Assembly: GCA_026986355.1 (NCBI GenBank)
Contig: JALSOO010000105.1
Span: forward strand, 1-40,926
Origin: Campylobacteraceae bacterium
GTDB taxonomy: Bacteria > Campylobacterota > Campylobacteria > Campylobacterales > Sulfurovaceae
DNA length: 40,926 nt
Direction of reading: 5' to 3'
The translations under genes and the position numbers were made by a program. Positions 7,154-16,127 of the stretch are shown here, one piece after another (within the stretch, counting starts at the first letter, position 1; each line of letters opens with the position of its first letter). The notes beneath the pieces were generated by a model that was not told the origin of the DNA, made no database searches, and was given only the letters and a program-made list of their open reading frames with translations.

Positions 7154-8586
7154 AATATTCTCCATATTTTAGATTTAATATCTCTTATCTCATCTTTATA
7201 ATCTTGGTCTGTATCTATCTTATAGTTATATTTAGCTATATAAGTTAGGTCTCTATTTTGTGTATGACGAACTCTTATGAACTCTTCACTCTCTTTTCCC
7301 TCTTTTATTCTATCTCTGTTTCGTATTACGGCAACTTCTACAGGAACAGTGAGGTAAAAAAGTATATCTGGTATAGGCATTTTGTCATAGATACTATTTT
7401 CAAATTTTGCTAATGCTCTTTTGATACCTCTATACTCATTTGGATTTACTCTTTTACTATCCATTACACCATAGTTTTCAGATTTATAACGGTCGACTAA
7501 TACAATCTCTCCCATAGATACCTTTTTATAATATTTTTTTACAAGCGTGTATCTATCATATGCTAGAACAATTTGACGCAGTATATAAAGAAGTGATTTA
7601 GGTTTTTCATCTCTTTTGATACTCGATTTTAGAGTGCTATCTTTATATCTTTTACGCATCAATTTTATTAAAAAGTTAAAAGGATAGGTTAATATAGTTG
7701 AATTAGGTTTTCCAAAATGAAAAAGAGATACAGTTAGGTTCTTACCTAACCAATTTTTCAGTTCATCTGTAACGGTTGTTTTTCCTGTTGCATCTAGTCC
7801 TGCAATAACAATCATTGCTCCTGCTGAGTGTAATTTTTTCTTCTCTTTATAAAAAAGTTTATTAGATACTCTATAGCTAAGCTGTAATATATTATTACGA
7901 TAATCCTCTACAAAACTTAGATATTTATAGTTTTTTAATCTATTTTTTAATTTTTTTCCATCTCTATATCTCTTTAATTTTGTTCCATTGATAATAGTAT
8001 CAATATAGCTATAGAACTCATCTAGGCTAATATTTGGAAAGTACTGTTTTAGAAACTCTTCAACTCTTTTTTTATCAACACTATTTTGAAGATAGGCTAT
8101 CTCTTTAATAGTTCGTTGATGTTCTCTATTAACTAAAATAAACTCATTTATTTTTGAATACTTCAACATTACCCTAAAGATAAAAATAGGCAACTCAATA
8201 TATTTTTGAGGTATAGGCATACCACTTTCATGGATTGTTAAGTTATTTAAAATATACTCTTCAAAGTTAAAATGTATAGATTTTGTCCAACTAGGACCCG
8301 TCTTTATCTGATAATAGATATGAAGATGTAGAATCTCTCCACTCTCATTATCATAACCGTAAAAATGTTTGATACTTGAAAAACTTATTTTATTATTTGA
8401 TGCCTCTTTGAAGCCAAGTGACAATAGTACTATTTCAAACTCTGTTATATCTGCTCGACTTACAAGCAAATCAAGGTCATCATAACCATCTAGTGCTTCA
8501 TTTAGTAGTAGATTACTTTTCCAATGACAATAGTTTATAGAGTGTTCTTTTAGCTCTTTAATTAGTTCTTGTGATAATTTGTACAT
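7150..8586 (-). CDS. Nucleotidyltransferase-like / thymidylate-kinase-like fusion protein
   Basis: A 478-residue two-domain protein. Residues ~1-200 resemble the uncharacterised nucleotidyltransferase family (NTP_transf_5): N-Y-C-H-W-K-S-N (18-25), then DDLDLLV with an Asp-x-Asp pair (37, 39). Residues ~255-478 are a P-loop kinase: Walker A GLDATGKTT (263-271), DRYKSENYG as the thymidylate-kinase DR motif, and a basic lid segment. Such fusions occur in exopolysaccharide clusters and are often annotated as thymidylate kinase, but housekeeping Tmk is single-domain and ~200 residues. I infer a role in making or decorating the polysaccharide, for example phosphorylation of a glycan or precursor; the substrate is unknown. 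Overlaps the upstream membrane protein by 29 bp, with AAAGGA before ATG. Confidence 0.65.
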   Translation of the reverse strand: MYKLSQELIKELKEHSINYCHWKSNLLLNEALDGYDDLDLLVSRADITEFEIVLLSLGFKEASNNKISFSSIKHFYGYDNESGEILHLHIYYQIKTGPSWTKSIHFNFEEYILNNLTIHESGMPIPQKYIELPIFIFRVMLKYSKINEFILVNREHQRTIKEIAYLQNSVDKKRVEEFLKQYFPNISLDEFYSYIDTIINGTKLKRYRDGKKLKNRLKNYKYLSFVEDYRNNILQLSYRVSNKLFYKEKKKLHSAGAMIVIAGLDATGKTTVTDELKNWLGKNLTVSLFHFGKPNSTILTYPFNFLIKLMRKRYKDSTLKSSIKRDEKPKSLLYILRQIVLAYDRYTLVKKYYKKVSMGEIVLVDRYKSENYGVMDSKRVNPNEYRGIKRALAKFENSIYDKMPIPDILFYLTVPVEVAVIRNRDRIKEGKESEEFIRVRHTQNRDLTYIAKYNYKIDTDQDYKDEIRDIKSKIWRIL

Positions 8587-9709
8587 TATTATTTTCCTTT
8601 TTTGAATAGACTAAAGATAGGGCAAGAGCTATCCAGAATAGTGGACTGCGTATGCCGTTATGGCTTAAACCATAGATTAAAATTGGTGACATATAAAACA
8701 ATATCCTCCTTATATAGAATTGTTTAGAATTTGTGAAAATTAGTATAAATATAAAAAATCCAACTAGCCCATAAGAGAAAAATATATTGGCTATAGTAGA
8801 GTGAAGCTCTCCTTTATGATGAGAGAGTGGAAATCTCTCAAAATCTCCCTCTCCTGCACCCAATATTGTATACTCTTGATATTGAATAATACGGTCATAA
8901 CCTCTTCCTGCAAGTGAATCATCACTCTCTGTACCTACATTTGCTGTTCTATTAAATAGCTCCGTATTTTCACTAAATTTTATAATAGTTTGCATATTTA
9001 TAAATATAAAAGCAACTAAAACAAGAGTAATAAGGGAGCTTATAAAGAGTTTCCAATAGGAGAATCGTTGTATAAGTTCAATATATAAAATGAACATAAC
9101 TATTATCACATAGGATACCAGTGAGGCTTTTGATGAAGAGAAGAGTAATAAAATAAAAGCAAAGCTATATACCATTATATTTTGAACTATATCTATCATA
9201 TCTCTTTTGATATTTTGTGGTTGATTTACTCCTAATATAAAGTATATATTAATAACAGCAATAGCAAAATATCCTAACTGATTTGGATTATTAAAAAATA
9301 GCATATTTCTTGTATTAAAATTTAAACCAGAAGAGAGTAAAAATCCAAATTGCAAAAGTAGTGTAAAAAATATTGACAATCTTATCGTTTTGACATCTAT
9401 AAGATTTTCACTATAGAGCATATAGGTTGTATAAAATAATAGAATATTAAAGAGATAAAAGAGTGTATAAGTTATAAATGAACTGTTGTATGTCAAAATC
9501 AACCAAGAGGTATTGACATAGATGATATATAGCATAAATACCATAACTATTTTATTCTCTCTTATCGTATTAAAAAATTTAGGAAACATAAGCAAGAATA
9601 CAAATCCAAAAATAATAATAAGTATAATATGTGATATTTGGGGTTGACCACTACTAGAAAAATAGAATGGAAATAGCATCATAAATGCAAAGTATAAAAA
9701 ATTAAACAT
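8558..9709 (-). CDS. O-antigen polymerase/ligase-like membrane protein (Wzy/WaaL)
   Basis: A 383-residue, strongly hydrophobic protein with about ten membrane segments. A larger soluble loop at ~255-300 contains A-G-R-G-Y-D and then G-A-G-E-G-D-F, H-H-K-G-E-L-H-S-T and F-F-S-Y-G-L-V-G-F, the Wzy_C/O-antigen-ligase pattern (periplasmic loop with His, followed by the next helix). Its place next to a flippase, with Wzz nearby, favours polymerase over ligase, but sequence alone does not separate them. GAGGTG precedes ATG 9709, 2 bp after the stop of the upstream kinase gene. Confidence 0.72.
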   Translation of the reverse strand: MFNFLYFAFMMLFPFYFSSSGQPQISHIILIIIFGFVFLLMFPKFFNTIRENKIVMVFMLYIIYVNTSWLILTYNSSFITYTLFYLFNILLFYTTYMLYSENLIDVKTIRLSIFFTLLLQFGFLLSSGLNFNTRNMLFFNNPNQLGYFAIAVINIYFILGVNQPQNIKRDMIDIVQNIMVYSFAFILLLFSSSKASLVSYVIIVMFILYIELIQRFSYWKLFISSLITLVLVAFIFINMQTIIKFSENTELFNRTANVGTESDDSLAGRGYDRIIQYQEYTILGAGEGDFERFPLSHHKGELHSTIANIFFSYGLVGFFIFILIFTNSKQFYIRRILFYMSPILIYGLSHNGIRSPLFWIALALSLVYSKKENNNVQIITRTN

Positions 9710-9711
9710 CT

Positions 9712-10332
9712 CTACACCTCATCAATACTCTTTTCATTTGAGATTTCTATACTATTTATAAATCTCTTCTTCATCTCTATTAGATTCTGTTTACTCTGTT
9801 TTACAAAAGTTTTAATCTCTTCTAAGTTTTTTACTCTTCCATGTCCACGTTGATGAAGTCTCTTTATGATAATATCTGAAGAGGCATCAACAATAACTAC
9901 CTCCAAAGAGAGCCTCATATTTGATATAATTTGATTGACAAGAGATAGAATATATGGGTTGTTTTGTCTATTTGTAGTGATGATATTTTGATATAGATGC
10001 GAAATCCCTTCATCTACTAAAACTATTCTATCTTCATTATATATATGAGTTAGAAAGTACTCTTTAGCCACTTTTTTAATGCTATTTCTAACAAAATTTA
10101 CTCTATTGTAGAGAGGCATATTTAACTCATAGGCAATTTTTATAATAAGCTTTAGAATTTTAAAAGAGTTTTTAACTTTAAAAAAAAGATAAAAGAGATA
10201 GAAATCATTTAAATTATACTTCTCTATTATCTCTATATCTAAAACAATATTATCACTATTTTTAACTAATTTATCTATTATGTAACTCTTGCCTACACCT
10301 GCTACTCCTGTTACTTCTATCACTCTTTTCAT
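9712..10332 (-). CDS. Small P-loop kinase-like protein of the polysaccharide cluster
   Basis: A 206-residue protein beginning MKRVIEVTGVAGVGKSYIID, whose Walker A is GVAGVGKS (9-16). The rest fits a nucleoside/adenylylsulfate-type kinase fold: a VLVDEGISH segment near residue 100 (Walker B-like), a VIVDASSDIIIKRLHQRGHG stretch typical of the lid of small kinases, then an Arg/Lys-rich end. I do not recognise a named family. The ATG at 10332 is preferred: it has GGGGT upstream and overlaps the flippase stop as ATGA; an in-frame ATG 12 bp upstream lies within the flippase gene. Its position suggests action on a glycan, lipid or nucleotide precursor; substrate unknown. Confidence 0.6.
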   Translation of the reverse strand: MKRVIEVTGVAGVGKSYIIDKLVKNSDNIVLDIEIIEKYNLNDFYLFYLFFKVKNSFKILKLIIKIAYELNMPLYNRVNFVRNSIKKVAKEYFLTHIYNEDRIVLVDEGISHLYQNIITTNRQNNPYILSLVNQIISNMRLSLEVVIVDASSDIIIKRLHQRGHGRVKNLEEIKTFVKQSKQNLIEMKKRFINSIEISNEKSIDEV

Positions 10333-11585
10333 CGGATACCCCATTTAAAAGATATAAAAAAAGTTCCTGTAAAGTATTTCACTTGAATCATCTGTAGACA
10401 ATTACCTATAATAAGAGCTACAGAGGTAGCAATTGATGCTCCTACTACTCCCTCTTTTGGTATTAGTATAATATTTAGTACGATAGCCAAAAGTAGGACA
10501 ATAAAGTTATTAAAATACTCCATCTTCTGTTTATGTATATATATCAGGATATTTCCATAAAAGCTCATGGCAGAGTAGAATATTTGTGTTATTGCAAGAA
10601 TAATAAATACATCATATAAACTATCTCTATTTTTAATATTTAGTAGCTCAAAAAGCGTAAAATAGTTTATGGCAATAAAAAGTGCTAAACTTACTATGGT
10701 AACCGATATAAAAGAGAGTAGTACAAATTTTGTATTGTATGAAGCTATTTGCGATATATCTCTTTTATCTGCAAACATTTTTGCTAATCTAGGGTAGTAG
10801 TAGGAGACAATAACTTGGTTAAAAAAGAGAACTTGTAGAGTAACTCTTGCTATAATATTATACTCTCCCACAAGCTCTAAGCTAACATATTTTTCTAACA
10901 TAATAATATCAATTCTTGATATAACTAGATAGGTTAAACCTGTAAAAAGTACAGGTAGTGAGTGGCTTGTGATATATTTTATCTTTTCATACGAAATTTT
11001 AGATACAAGATTTATATTTCGTTTAAATCGAAGATATAAAATTATAGATAGTGAAGCTACTATAGTAGATAATGTATATATATTTAAGATAAAACCGATA
11101 TTTAACTCTTGAGTTTGAGTGATATATAGGATACCTAAAAGAGAGAAATAGATAACATATATTTGAATATCTTGGAAATATATCCAAGATTTAATCTCTT
11201 TAATACTTCGTAAATAGGTTGAGTATAAAATAGTAAATGAGTTTAATAAAAATATAATAAATATTATAGGATAGTATCTAATATAGTCAAAAGAGAATAT
11301 ATTAAGGGCTATAAAAAGCAATATAGCTACAGCAAAAATAGTAATAGCAGAGTTAAAAAATATATAAGATATATACTTTTTATTTGAATACTTTTGTACA
11401 TCTCTAACCATAATATTTTGTATACCAAAAGATGATATTTTTGTAAAAATCATTATATAACTTAGTATCAAAGCAAATTGACCATAGGTCTCTTTGCTTA
11501 CAAAAAATGATGTCCCAAGTTCAAAAAAGAACTTGAGAAGTTTTGCAATTAGATTAATAACTGATATTTGAATTAAATCTAACAT
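10329..11585 (-). CDS. Wzx-type oligosaccharide flippase
   Basis: A 418-residue integral membrane protein with about 12 hydrophobic helices and few charged loops, the layout of MATE-like polysaccharide flippases. The start MLDLIQISVINLIAKLLKFF, then GTSFFVSKETYGQFALIL (a recurring Wzx feature: F-S/G-x-x-x-Y-G near the end of helix 1), and a late GVVGASIATSVALI segment support this. Wzx moves undecaprenyl-diphosphate-linked repeat units to the periplasm for Wzy. It begins 2 bp after the stop of the large secreted-protein gene, so the two are almost certainly one transcript. Confidence 0.82.
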   Translation of the reverse strand: MLDLIQISVINLIAKLLKFFFELGTSFFVSKETYGQFALILSYIMIFTKISSFGIQNIMVRDVQKYSNKKYISYIFFNSAITIFAVAILLFIALNIFSFDYIRYYPIIFIIFLLNSFTILYSTYLRSIKEIKSWIYFQDIQIYVIYFSLLGILYITQTQELNIGFILNIYTLSTIVASLSIILYLRFKRNINLVSKISYEKIKYITSHSLPVLFTGLTYLVISRIDIIMLEKYVSLELVGEYNIIARVTLQVLFFNQVIVSYYYPRLAKMFADKRDISQIASYNTKFVLLSFISVTIVSLALFIAINYFTLFELLNIKNRDSLYDVFIILAITQIFYSAMSFYGNILIYIHKQKMEYFNNFIVLLLAIVLNIILIPKEGVVGASIATSVALIIGNCLQMIQVKYFTGTFFISFKWGIR

Positions 11586-11587
11586 TG

Positions 11588-14377
11588 TTATTGTGGTATA
11601 TTATAAATATGAATTGCATTTTTAAGAGCATGACCAATAGGAGCAACAAAATCACTACCTGTGTTATTTACCCCTTCTAATATATGAAGTTTTCCATTAA
11701 CAACCTCTATACCACGAGGGTCATATACACCATTGTCTCTCATCTGATAGGTAGCCTCTGTTGTTTTTGTTGTCCAATTAACTTTATGGAGTTCAAAGTT
11801 TGAAGTTGTAACCCAAAGAGTATCTCCATCAATTGCTAAACCAACAATTTTTCCAGTAGGAGTGGTATAGAGAGAGTTATTCATATCTACGCTATTGGTA
11901 TCAAAATCATAATTGTAGAGTGTTTTACCAATAGCTATAACAAATTGACCATTAATAAATTGTGTTGCAGGATACTCTATATTATCTAGTTTTCTATAAT
12001 CACTTAAAGCAAATGATTCATTCACACTATTTCTAGTTAATTTAAATATAGCAGGAGTTCCTGGTGCGAGTCCTGTAAAAATATATAAGCTATCTGAAGC
12101 TACATCATAGGCAACCGACTCTGTATCACATGCACCTTTATGATATTCATATCCACAAACACCAATTTCAGGGGCAAAAGTTCCTAAATCAATATCTGAA
12201 AATGTTGATTTTATAACATGAGTATCATAATCCATCTCATATATATGATGAGAATCATCATCTGTTATCCATAAGCTATTGTTTTGTGGAATAAAAAGTA
12301 TTGATTCTGCATCTCTTAATGCTTCAAGTCCTGCAATGTTAGATAAAACTATTCCACCTGTCTCAACTAAATCTTTATTGTTTCTAACAGTAAATTGCTG
12401 TGTTTTCTCAACTCCACTACTATCAAGCCATCTATTTGCTGAGTTAAATGTACTTATGACTGTTGTATTTAAATCATCACCATAACTATCTGAAAAAGGG
12501 GATACTGTAGCGTTTGGTTCAGATTTGAGTTTATAAACCTCTTGGTCATCTACTACTTCACTCCAAATACCCTCTCCACTATTTGCAAGTAGTATATTTG
12601 TACCATTACTATCAACAATAGAGACATCTATCTTATTATCATTTAGATTAAAGAGTCCACTTTTATTTGTCAAATCATTAATATTGATATTAAGCTTCCA
12701 ATCTCCACTATTTGGGGCAAATGGCGAGTAGGTCATATCTGTTGGTTCATTTGATATAGTTACAACTGTACCTTTTCTAAGATAGGCTAATGATAACAAT
12801 TCTGGTATTTTTGCAGAGAATGTTTCGTTACAATTCTCTTTGATTTTGATTGTAGCATTTTGAAGATTTAGATAATCTCTTGTTACTACCATCTCTAACC
12901 AAGAGCCACCATTTCCCTCTACATATCCAAAATAATCATCATGACCACTACCTTTTAGATACTTATTAGAAGCTACGGCATTATATTCATTTAAAACTAA
13001 AGAGGTTTTTTTTCTTCTAAAATTCTCTCTCATTGCAATTAGTCTAAGATTAATAAAGTTCTGTTTTATCAATGTACCATTTGAGTCTCTCCAATGATTT
13101 TCTATTCCAAAAGTACTTAATGCCATTGAGTTATTATCATCGCCATAAGTAGTATCAGTTGGAGTTACAGCAAATGAAGGGTCTTTTTTAAGTTTGAAAA
13201 CCTCTCTTCTACCTACATTTCCACCTGCGACTCCTTCCCCACTCTTTGGCATAATAGTTATATCTCCTCTACCTGATTTTAGAGATACAACCAAATCTTT
13301 ATGAGTTGTTTTAAACTTGCCCTCTAATATGGTTAAATCATCTATATTTATATTTATATTCCAATCTGGATTACATTGGTTAAAGGGGTCATAGCTTAAA
13401 TCAGTTGCTACCTTATTAGATATAGTCAAAATAGTTCCACTTCTCACTTCTGATAGCTGTTGGATATTTGGAAGTGTTGCTCTAAATATCTTATTACCAT
13501 CTCTAACAATTTTAATCTCTGATTGACGTAAATCTGTTTTATCTTTTAAAACTACTAACTCAACCCATGATTTACCATTTCCTTTTATCCGTCCAAAGTA
13601 TGTATCATATCCCTTCTTTTTAAGTTTTAAATCTTTTCTTACGGCATCATATTCATTAAGAAGAACCATTTGATGTACGCTACTATTTATATCTCTTAAA
13701 TTAGTAAAATCTTGTATATGAGTTACATCATTAGAATCAATCCATTGATTTGGTGAGCCATAAGTACTAATAATCTGTTTATTGGAAGCATCATCTCCAT
13801 AAGCTGGGTCATTTGGTTGGATATTGGAGTTTGGGTCTTTTTTTAGTTTAAATACCTCTTGGTTATCAATACCCCACCCCTTGACAATCTCTCCAGAGTT
13901 TTGCATTAAAACTGTTCCATCAAGTGATTTAATAGAGATATCCATTGTTCTATCAGAGATTTCAAAAGCACCATCAATATCTACTAAATCATTAGAGTTA
14001 AGATTAATAGTCCAATCAGGATTAGTTGAATCAAGTGGTGAATAGGAGAGGTCAGTAGGCTCATTTGATATTGTAAGAATAGTTCCTTTTCGTAGATAAG
14101 CCAACTCTGTTAAGTTTGGAAAAGATGCTGTTAGTTGATGTACACCTTTACTCCTTTTTATCTCTATTATAGAGCCTCTTAAATCAATAAAATCTTCATT
14201 GACTACAAGCTCTATCCATGAGCCTCCATTTCCAAGTATAGTTTGAAAATGGGTATCATATCCACTGTTTTTGAGTAGTTTATCCTCTGCTACGGCATTA
14301 TATTCATTTAAAAGTATAGAATCTGCATGGATAAATTCAAAACTTAATAACATTAGAAATAGTATATTTCGTCTCAT
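11588..14377 (-). CDS. Secreted protein with three ~207-residue repeats and a propeller-like C-terminus
   Basis: A 929-residue exported protein. Residues 1-19 are a Sec signal peptide (MRRN, hydrophobic core, cleavage near IHA-DS). Three diverged copies of one module follow at ~21-229, 238-445 and 459-664. Each opens LLNEYNAV (or LNEYDAV), continues GNGGSWIELVV, DLRGSII, RKGTILTISN, D-L-S-Y-S-P, N-P-D-W-x-I-N, an EVFKLKKDP element, YGDD and ISTYGSPNQWIDSN. The beta-rich start with N-E-Y and W-x-E-L-V-V resembles lamin-tail-like domains, but I am not certain. Residues ~675-929 read as a WD/NHL-type propeller (SLWITDDDSHHIYEMD; DSLYIFTG). No C-terminal sorting signal or cell-wall anchor is seen. 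It heads the polysaccharide operon, 2 bp before the flippase gene, so it may be a surface partner of the polymer; function unknown. Confidence 0.7.
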   Translation of the reverse strand: MRRNILFLMLLSFEFIHADSILLNEYNAVAEDKLLKNSGYDTHFQTILGNGGSWIELVVNEDFIDLRGSIIEIKRSKGVHQLTASFPNLTELAYLRKGTILTISNEPTDLSYSPLDSTNPDWTINLNSNDLVDIDGAFEISDRTMDISIKSLDGTVLMQNSGEIVKGWGIDNQEVFKLKKDPNSNIQPNDPAYGDDASNKQIISTYGSPNQWIDSNDVTHIQDFTNLRDINSSVHQMVLLNEYDAVRKDLKLKKKGYDTYFGRIKGNGKSWVELVVLKDKTDLRQSEIKIVRDGNKIFRATLPNIQQLSEVRSGTILTISNKVATDLSYDPFNQCNPDWNININIDDLTILEGKFKTTHKDLVVSLKSGRGDITIMPKSGEGVAGGNVGRREVFKLKKDPSFAVTPTDTTYGDDNNSMALSTFGIENHWRDSNGTLIKQNFINLRLIAMRENFRRKKTSLVLNEYNAVASNKYLKGSGHDDYFGYVEGNGGSWLEMVVTRDYLNLQNATIKIKENCNETFSAKIPELLSLAYLRKGTVVTISNEPTDMTYSPFAPNSGDWKLNININDLTNKSGLFNLNDNKIDVSIVDSNGTNILLANSGEGIWSEVVDDQEVYKLKSEPNATVSPFSDSYGDDLNTTVISTFNSANRWLDSSGVEKTQQFTVRNNKDLVETGGIVLSNIAGLEALRDAESILFIPQNNSLWITDDDSHHIYEMDYDTHVIKSTFSDIDLGTFAPEIGVCGYEYHKGACDTESVAYDVASDSLYIFTGLAPGTPAIFKLTRNSVNESFALSDYRKLDNIEYPATQFINGQFVIAIGKTLYNYDFDTNSVDMNNSLYTTPTGKIVGLAIDGDTLWVTTSNFELHKVNWTTKTTEATYQMRDNGVYDPRGIEVVNGKLHILEGVNNTGSDFVAPIGHALKNAIHIYNIPQ

Positions 14378-14425
14378 CTTATTGTCCTTTTTATTAAGAT
14401 GAGGTATTCTATATTTTTTTATATT

Positions 14426-14452
14426 AAAATATACTAAAAAAAAGTATATTTT
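14426..14452. repeat. AT-only inverted repeat between the GMC gene and the repeat-protein gene
   Basis: AAAATATACT (14426-14435) and AGTATATTTT (14443-14452) pair perfectly over 10 bp, with a 7-A loop. It sits in the 106-bp gap, 49 bp upstream of the secreted-protein start. It may be an operator for the polysaccharide operon or a weak terminator of the GMC operon; no G/C pairs beyond one stabilise it as RNA. Confidence 0.35.
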
Positions 14453-14483
14453 GTTATATTGTATTTTATAAAAATAAAAAGAG

Positions 14484-16127
14484 TTAATATTTGTTCAAAA
14501 TATACTCCCCAACTCTAAAAGAGTTTGCATAGATAGTCCATGTATATGTCACTGAACCACCTGTGGGCATAAAGCTACCATCGGTTACAAATAGATTATC
14601 TACTTCATGTGCTTGACAATATCTATTCAATACAGAGGTTTTTGGGTCATCTCCAAATCTACACCCTCCTGCTTGTAGGTTAGCAGGTGGATAGGCAGAG
14701 ATAGAGCTGTATATATCTTTTGCTCCCATCTCTCTCATAACTGCTTCAGCTTTTTTGGCTAAAAGTCGTCCTATCTTTAGGTCATGAGGGTGTGCTCCTA
14801 TACGGATATTTGCTACGGGTACACCATAAATATCTCGATACTTCTCATCAACAGATACAAAGCAGTTATCAGTAGGTAGCCAATCATTAAATATCTCGAA
14901 ATTTAACTGTTTTTTCATAGTAAATTTTTTGAAAATTCTATCTTGTAGCTCCTCTCCCCATATTAATTTACCACTTTTCCACTTCTGTTTACTCGCTTTT
15001 GATATAGGATTTGCATGTTCAAATAGGAAATCTATAACACCACCTTTCATACCATCTATCTCATACCAATCACATAGACTTCTATTGACAAATAACCCCT
15101 CAACCATTAGCTCATTTAACGGAATAGAGTTAGCATCAAATTGACCAGAACCAACTCCTCCTGCTGAAAAGAGTAGATTTTTACCAACTTGATTACTATT
15201 GTTTGCTAAACCATTTGGAAAATTTTTCGATTTTGAGTTTAGAAGTAGTCGTGAACTCTCAACAGCTTGACCTGCTACTACAAAAATATCTGCTTCTATC
15301 TTATGCTCTTTTTTTGTCTGGGTATCTATATAGATAGCTTGAGTTACCTTTTTATCTTTTTCATTAAGCTTTTTGACAAAGGCATGAGTAATAATCGTTA
15401 GATTTCCTGTTTTTAGAGCAGGTTGTAGAAGTGATGCTCTAGCACTCCCTTTTGCTCCACTACTACATGGATATGAACCACAATAGTTGGAGTAGTAGCA
15501 ACTGTTACGTTCATCTTTGGATTGTGACAATATAGCTCTAGGTGTTTTATATGGCGTAAAATTCAATTTTTTACACGCTTTATCTATATATTTAGATATA
15601 GGGTGTTCATCTAAAGGTGGATAGGGGAACTCTTTTGTACTTCTTGGTTCATGATACATATAGGGTGTAACCTCTCCACTAACCCCTACTAATCGTTCTA
15701 CCTTCTCATAATATGGTTCTAACTCACTATAATCAATACACCAATCAACAACATTTGCCCCCTCTATTGCTCCAAAGGTAGATTTTAGTTTAAAATCAAC
15801 AGGTTTGAGACGATGGAAATAGCCACTCATAAAGTTAGATGAACCACCTACAATATTTCCATTAAAAAATGAGTTTTCAGTTTTAGTTGTGGTAGTTTTA
15901 ACCCATTTATCATCTTCTAAATCTTCTATAGTGTGGTAGCACTCCTCTAAATTAGGAGTAACAATATCTCGTTTACAGTAGGCTACCTCATCTTTACTAA
16001 AATCCTTCTCTCGTAAAAATCCTCCACGCTCCAATATAACCACATTTTTACCTGCATGAACAAGAGTATGTGCTACACCTGATGCTCCTGCTCCTGAACC
16101 AATTATACATACATCATATTTTTTCAT
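14484..16127 (-). CDS. GMC-family FAD-dependent dehydrogenase, large subunit
   Basis: A 547-residue flavoprotein. The FAD-binding dinucleotide fold is at the N-terminus (CIIGSGAGASGVAHTL, Glu33-Arg34 of ILERGG). NGNIVGGSSNFMSG (~89-102) is the GMC signature region, and C-terminal DGSFMPTGGSVTYT is the flavin/substrate site. A cysteine group C210-x5-C216-x4-C221 followed by GAKGSARAS lies where related membrane dehydrogenases carry an Fe-S centre or disulfide. Together with the adjacent small subunit it resembles gluconate/2-ketogluconate/sorbitol-type periplasmic dehydrogenases, which oxidise a sugar or alcohol and pass electrons to a cytochrome or quinone. It has no signal of its own and would be exported with the Tat partner. 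Starts as ATGA on the partner's stop. Substrate unknown. Confidence 0.82.
   Translation of the reverse strand: MKKYDVCIIGSGAGASGVAHTLVHAGKNVVILERGGFLREKDFSKDEVAYCKRDIVTPNLEECYHTIEDLEDDKWVKTTTTKTENSFFNGNIVGGSSNFMSGYFHRLKPVDFKLKSTFGAIEGANVVDWCIDYSELEPYYEKVERLVGVSGEVTPYMYHEPRSTKEFPYPPLDEHPISKYIDKACKKLNFTPYKTPRAILSQSKDERNSCYYSNYCGSYPCSSGAKGSARASLLQPALKTGNLTIITHAFVKKLNEKDKKVTQAIYIDTQTKKEHKIEADIFVVAGQAVESSRLLLNSKSKNFPNGLANNSNQVGKNLLFSAGGVGSGQFDANSIPLNELMVEGLFVNRSLCDWYEIDGMKGGVIDFLFEHANPISKASKQKWKSGKLIWGEELQDRIFKKFTMKKQLNFEIFNDWLPTDNCFVSVDEKYRDIYGVPVANIRIGAHPHDLKIGRLLAKKAEAVMREMGAKDIYSSISAYPPANLQAGGCRFGDDPKTSVLNRYCQAHEVDNLFVTDGSFMPTGGSVTYTWTIYANSFRVGEYILNKY

Noticed and set aside
7150..8586. Housekeeping thymidylate kinase (tmk)
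   Set aside because: It has a 250-residue N-terminal nucleotidyltransferase part and lies inside a glycan operon; only the C-terminal fold is Tmk-like.
13824..14045. Plus-strand frames inside the repeat-protein gene (also 12279-12485)
   Set aside because: Antisense of the three-repeat protein, whose repeats and signal peptide settle the coding strand.
13021..14377. Three repeats of the secreted protein as a mobile or CRISPR-like array
   Set aside because: They are diverged protein modules of ~207 residues in one open frame, not short identical DNA repeats with spacers.
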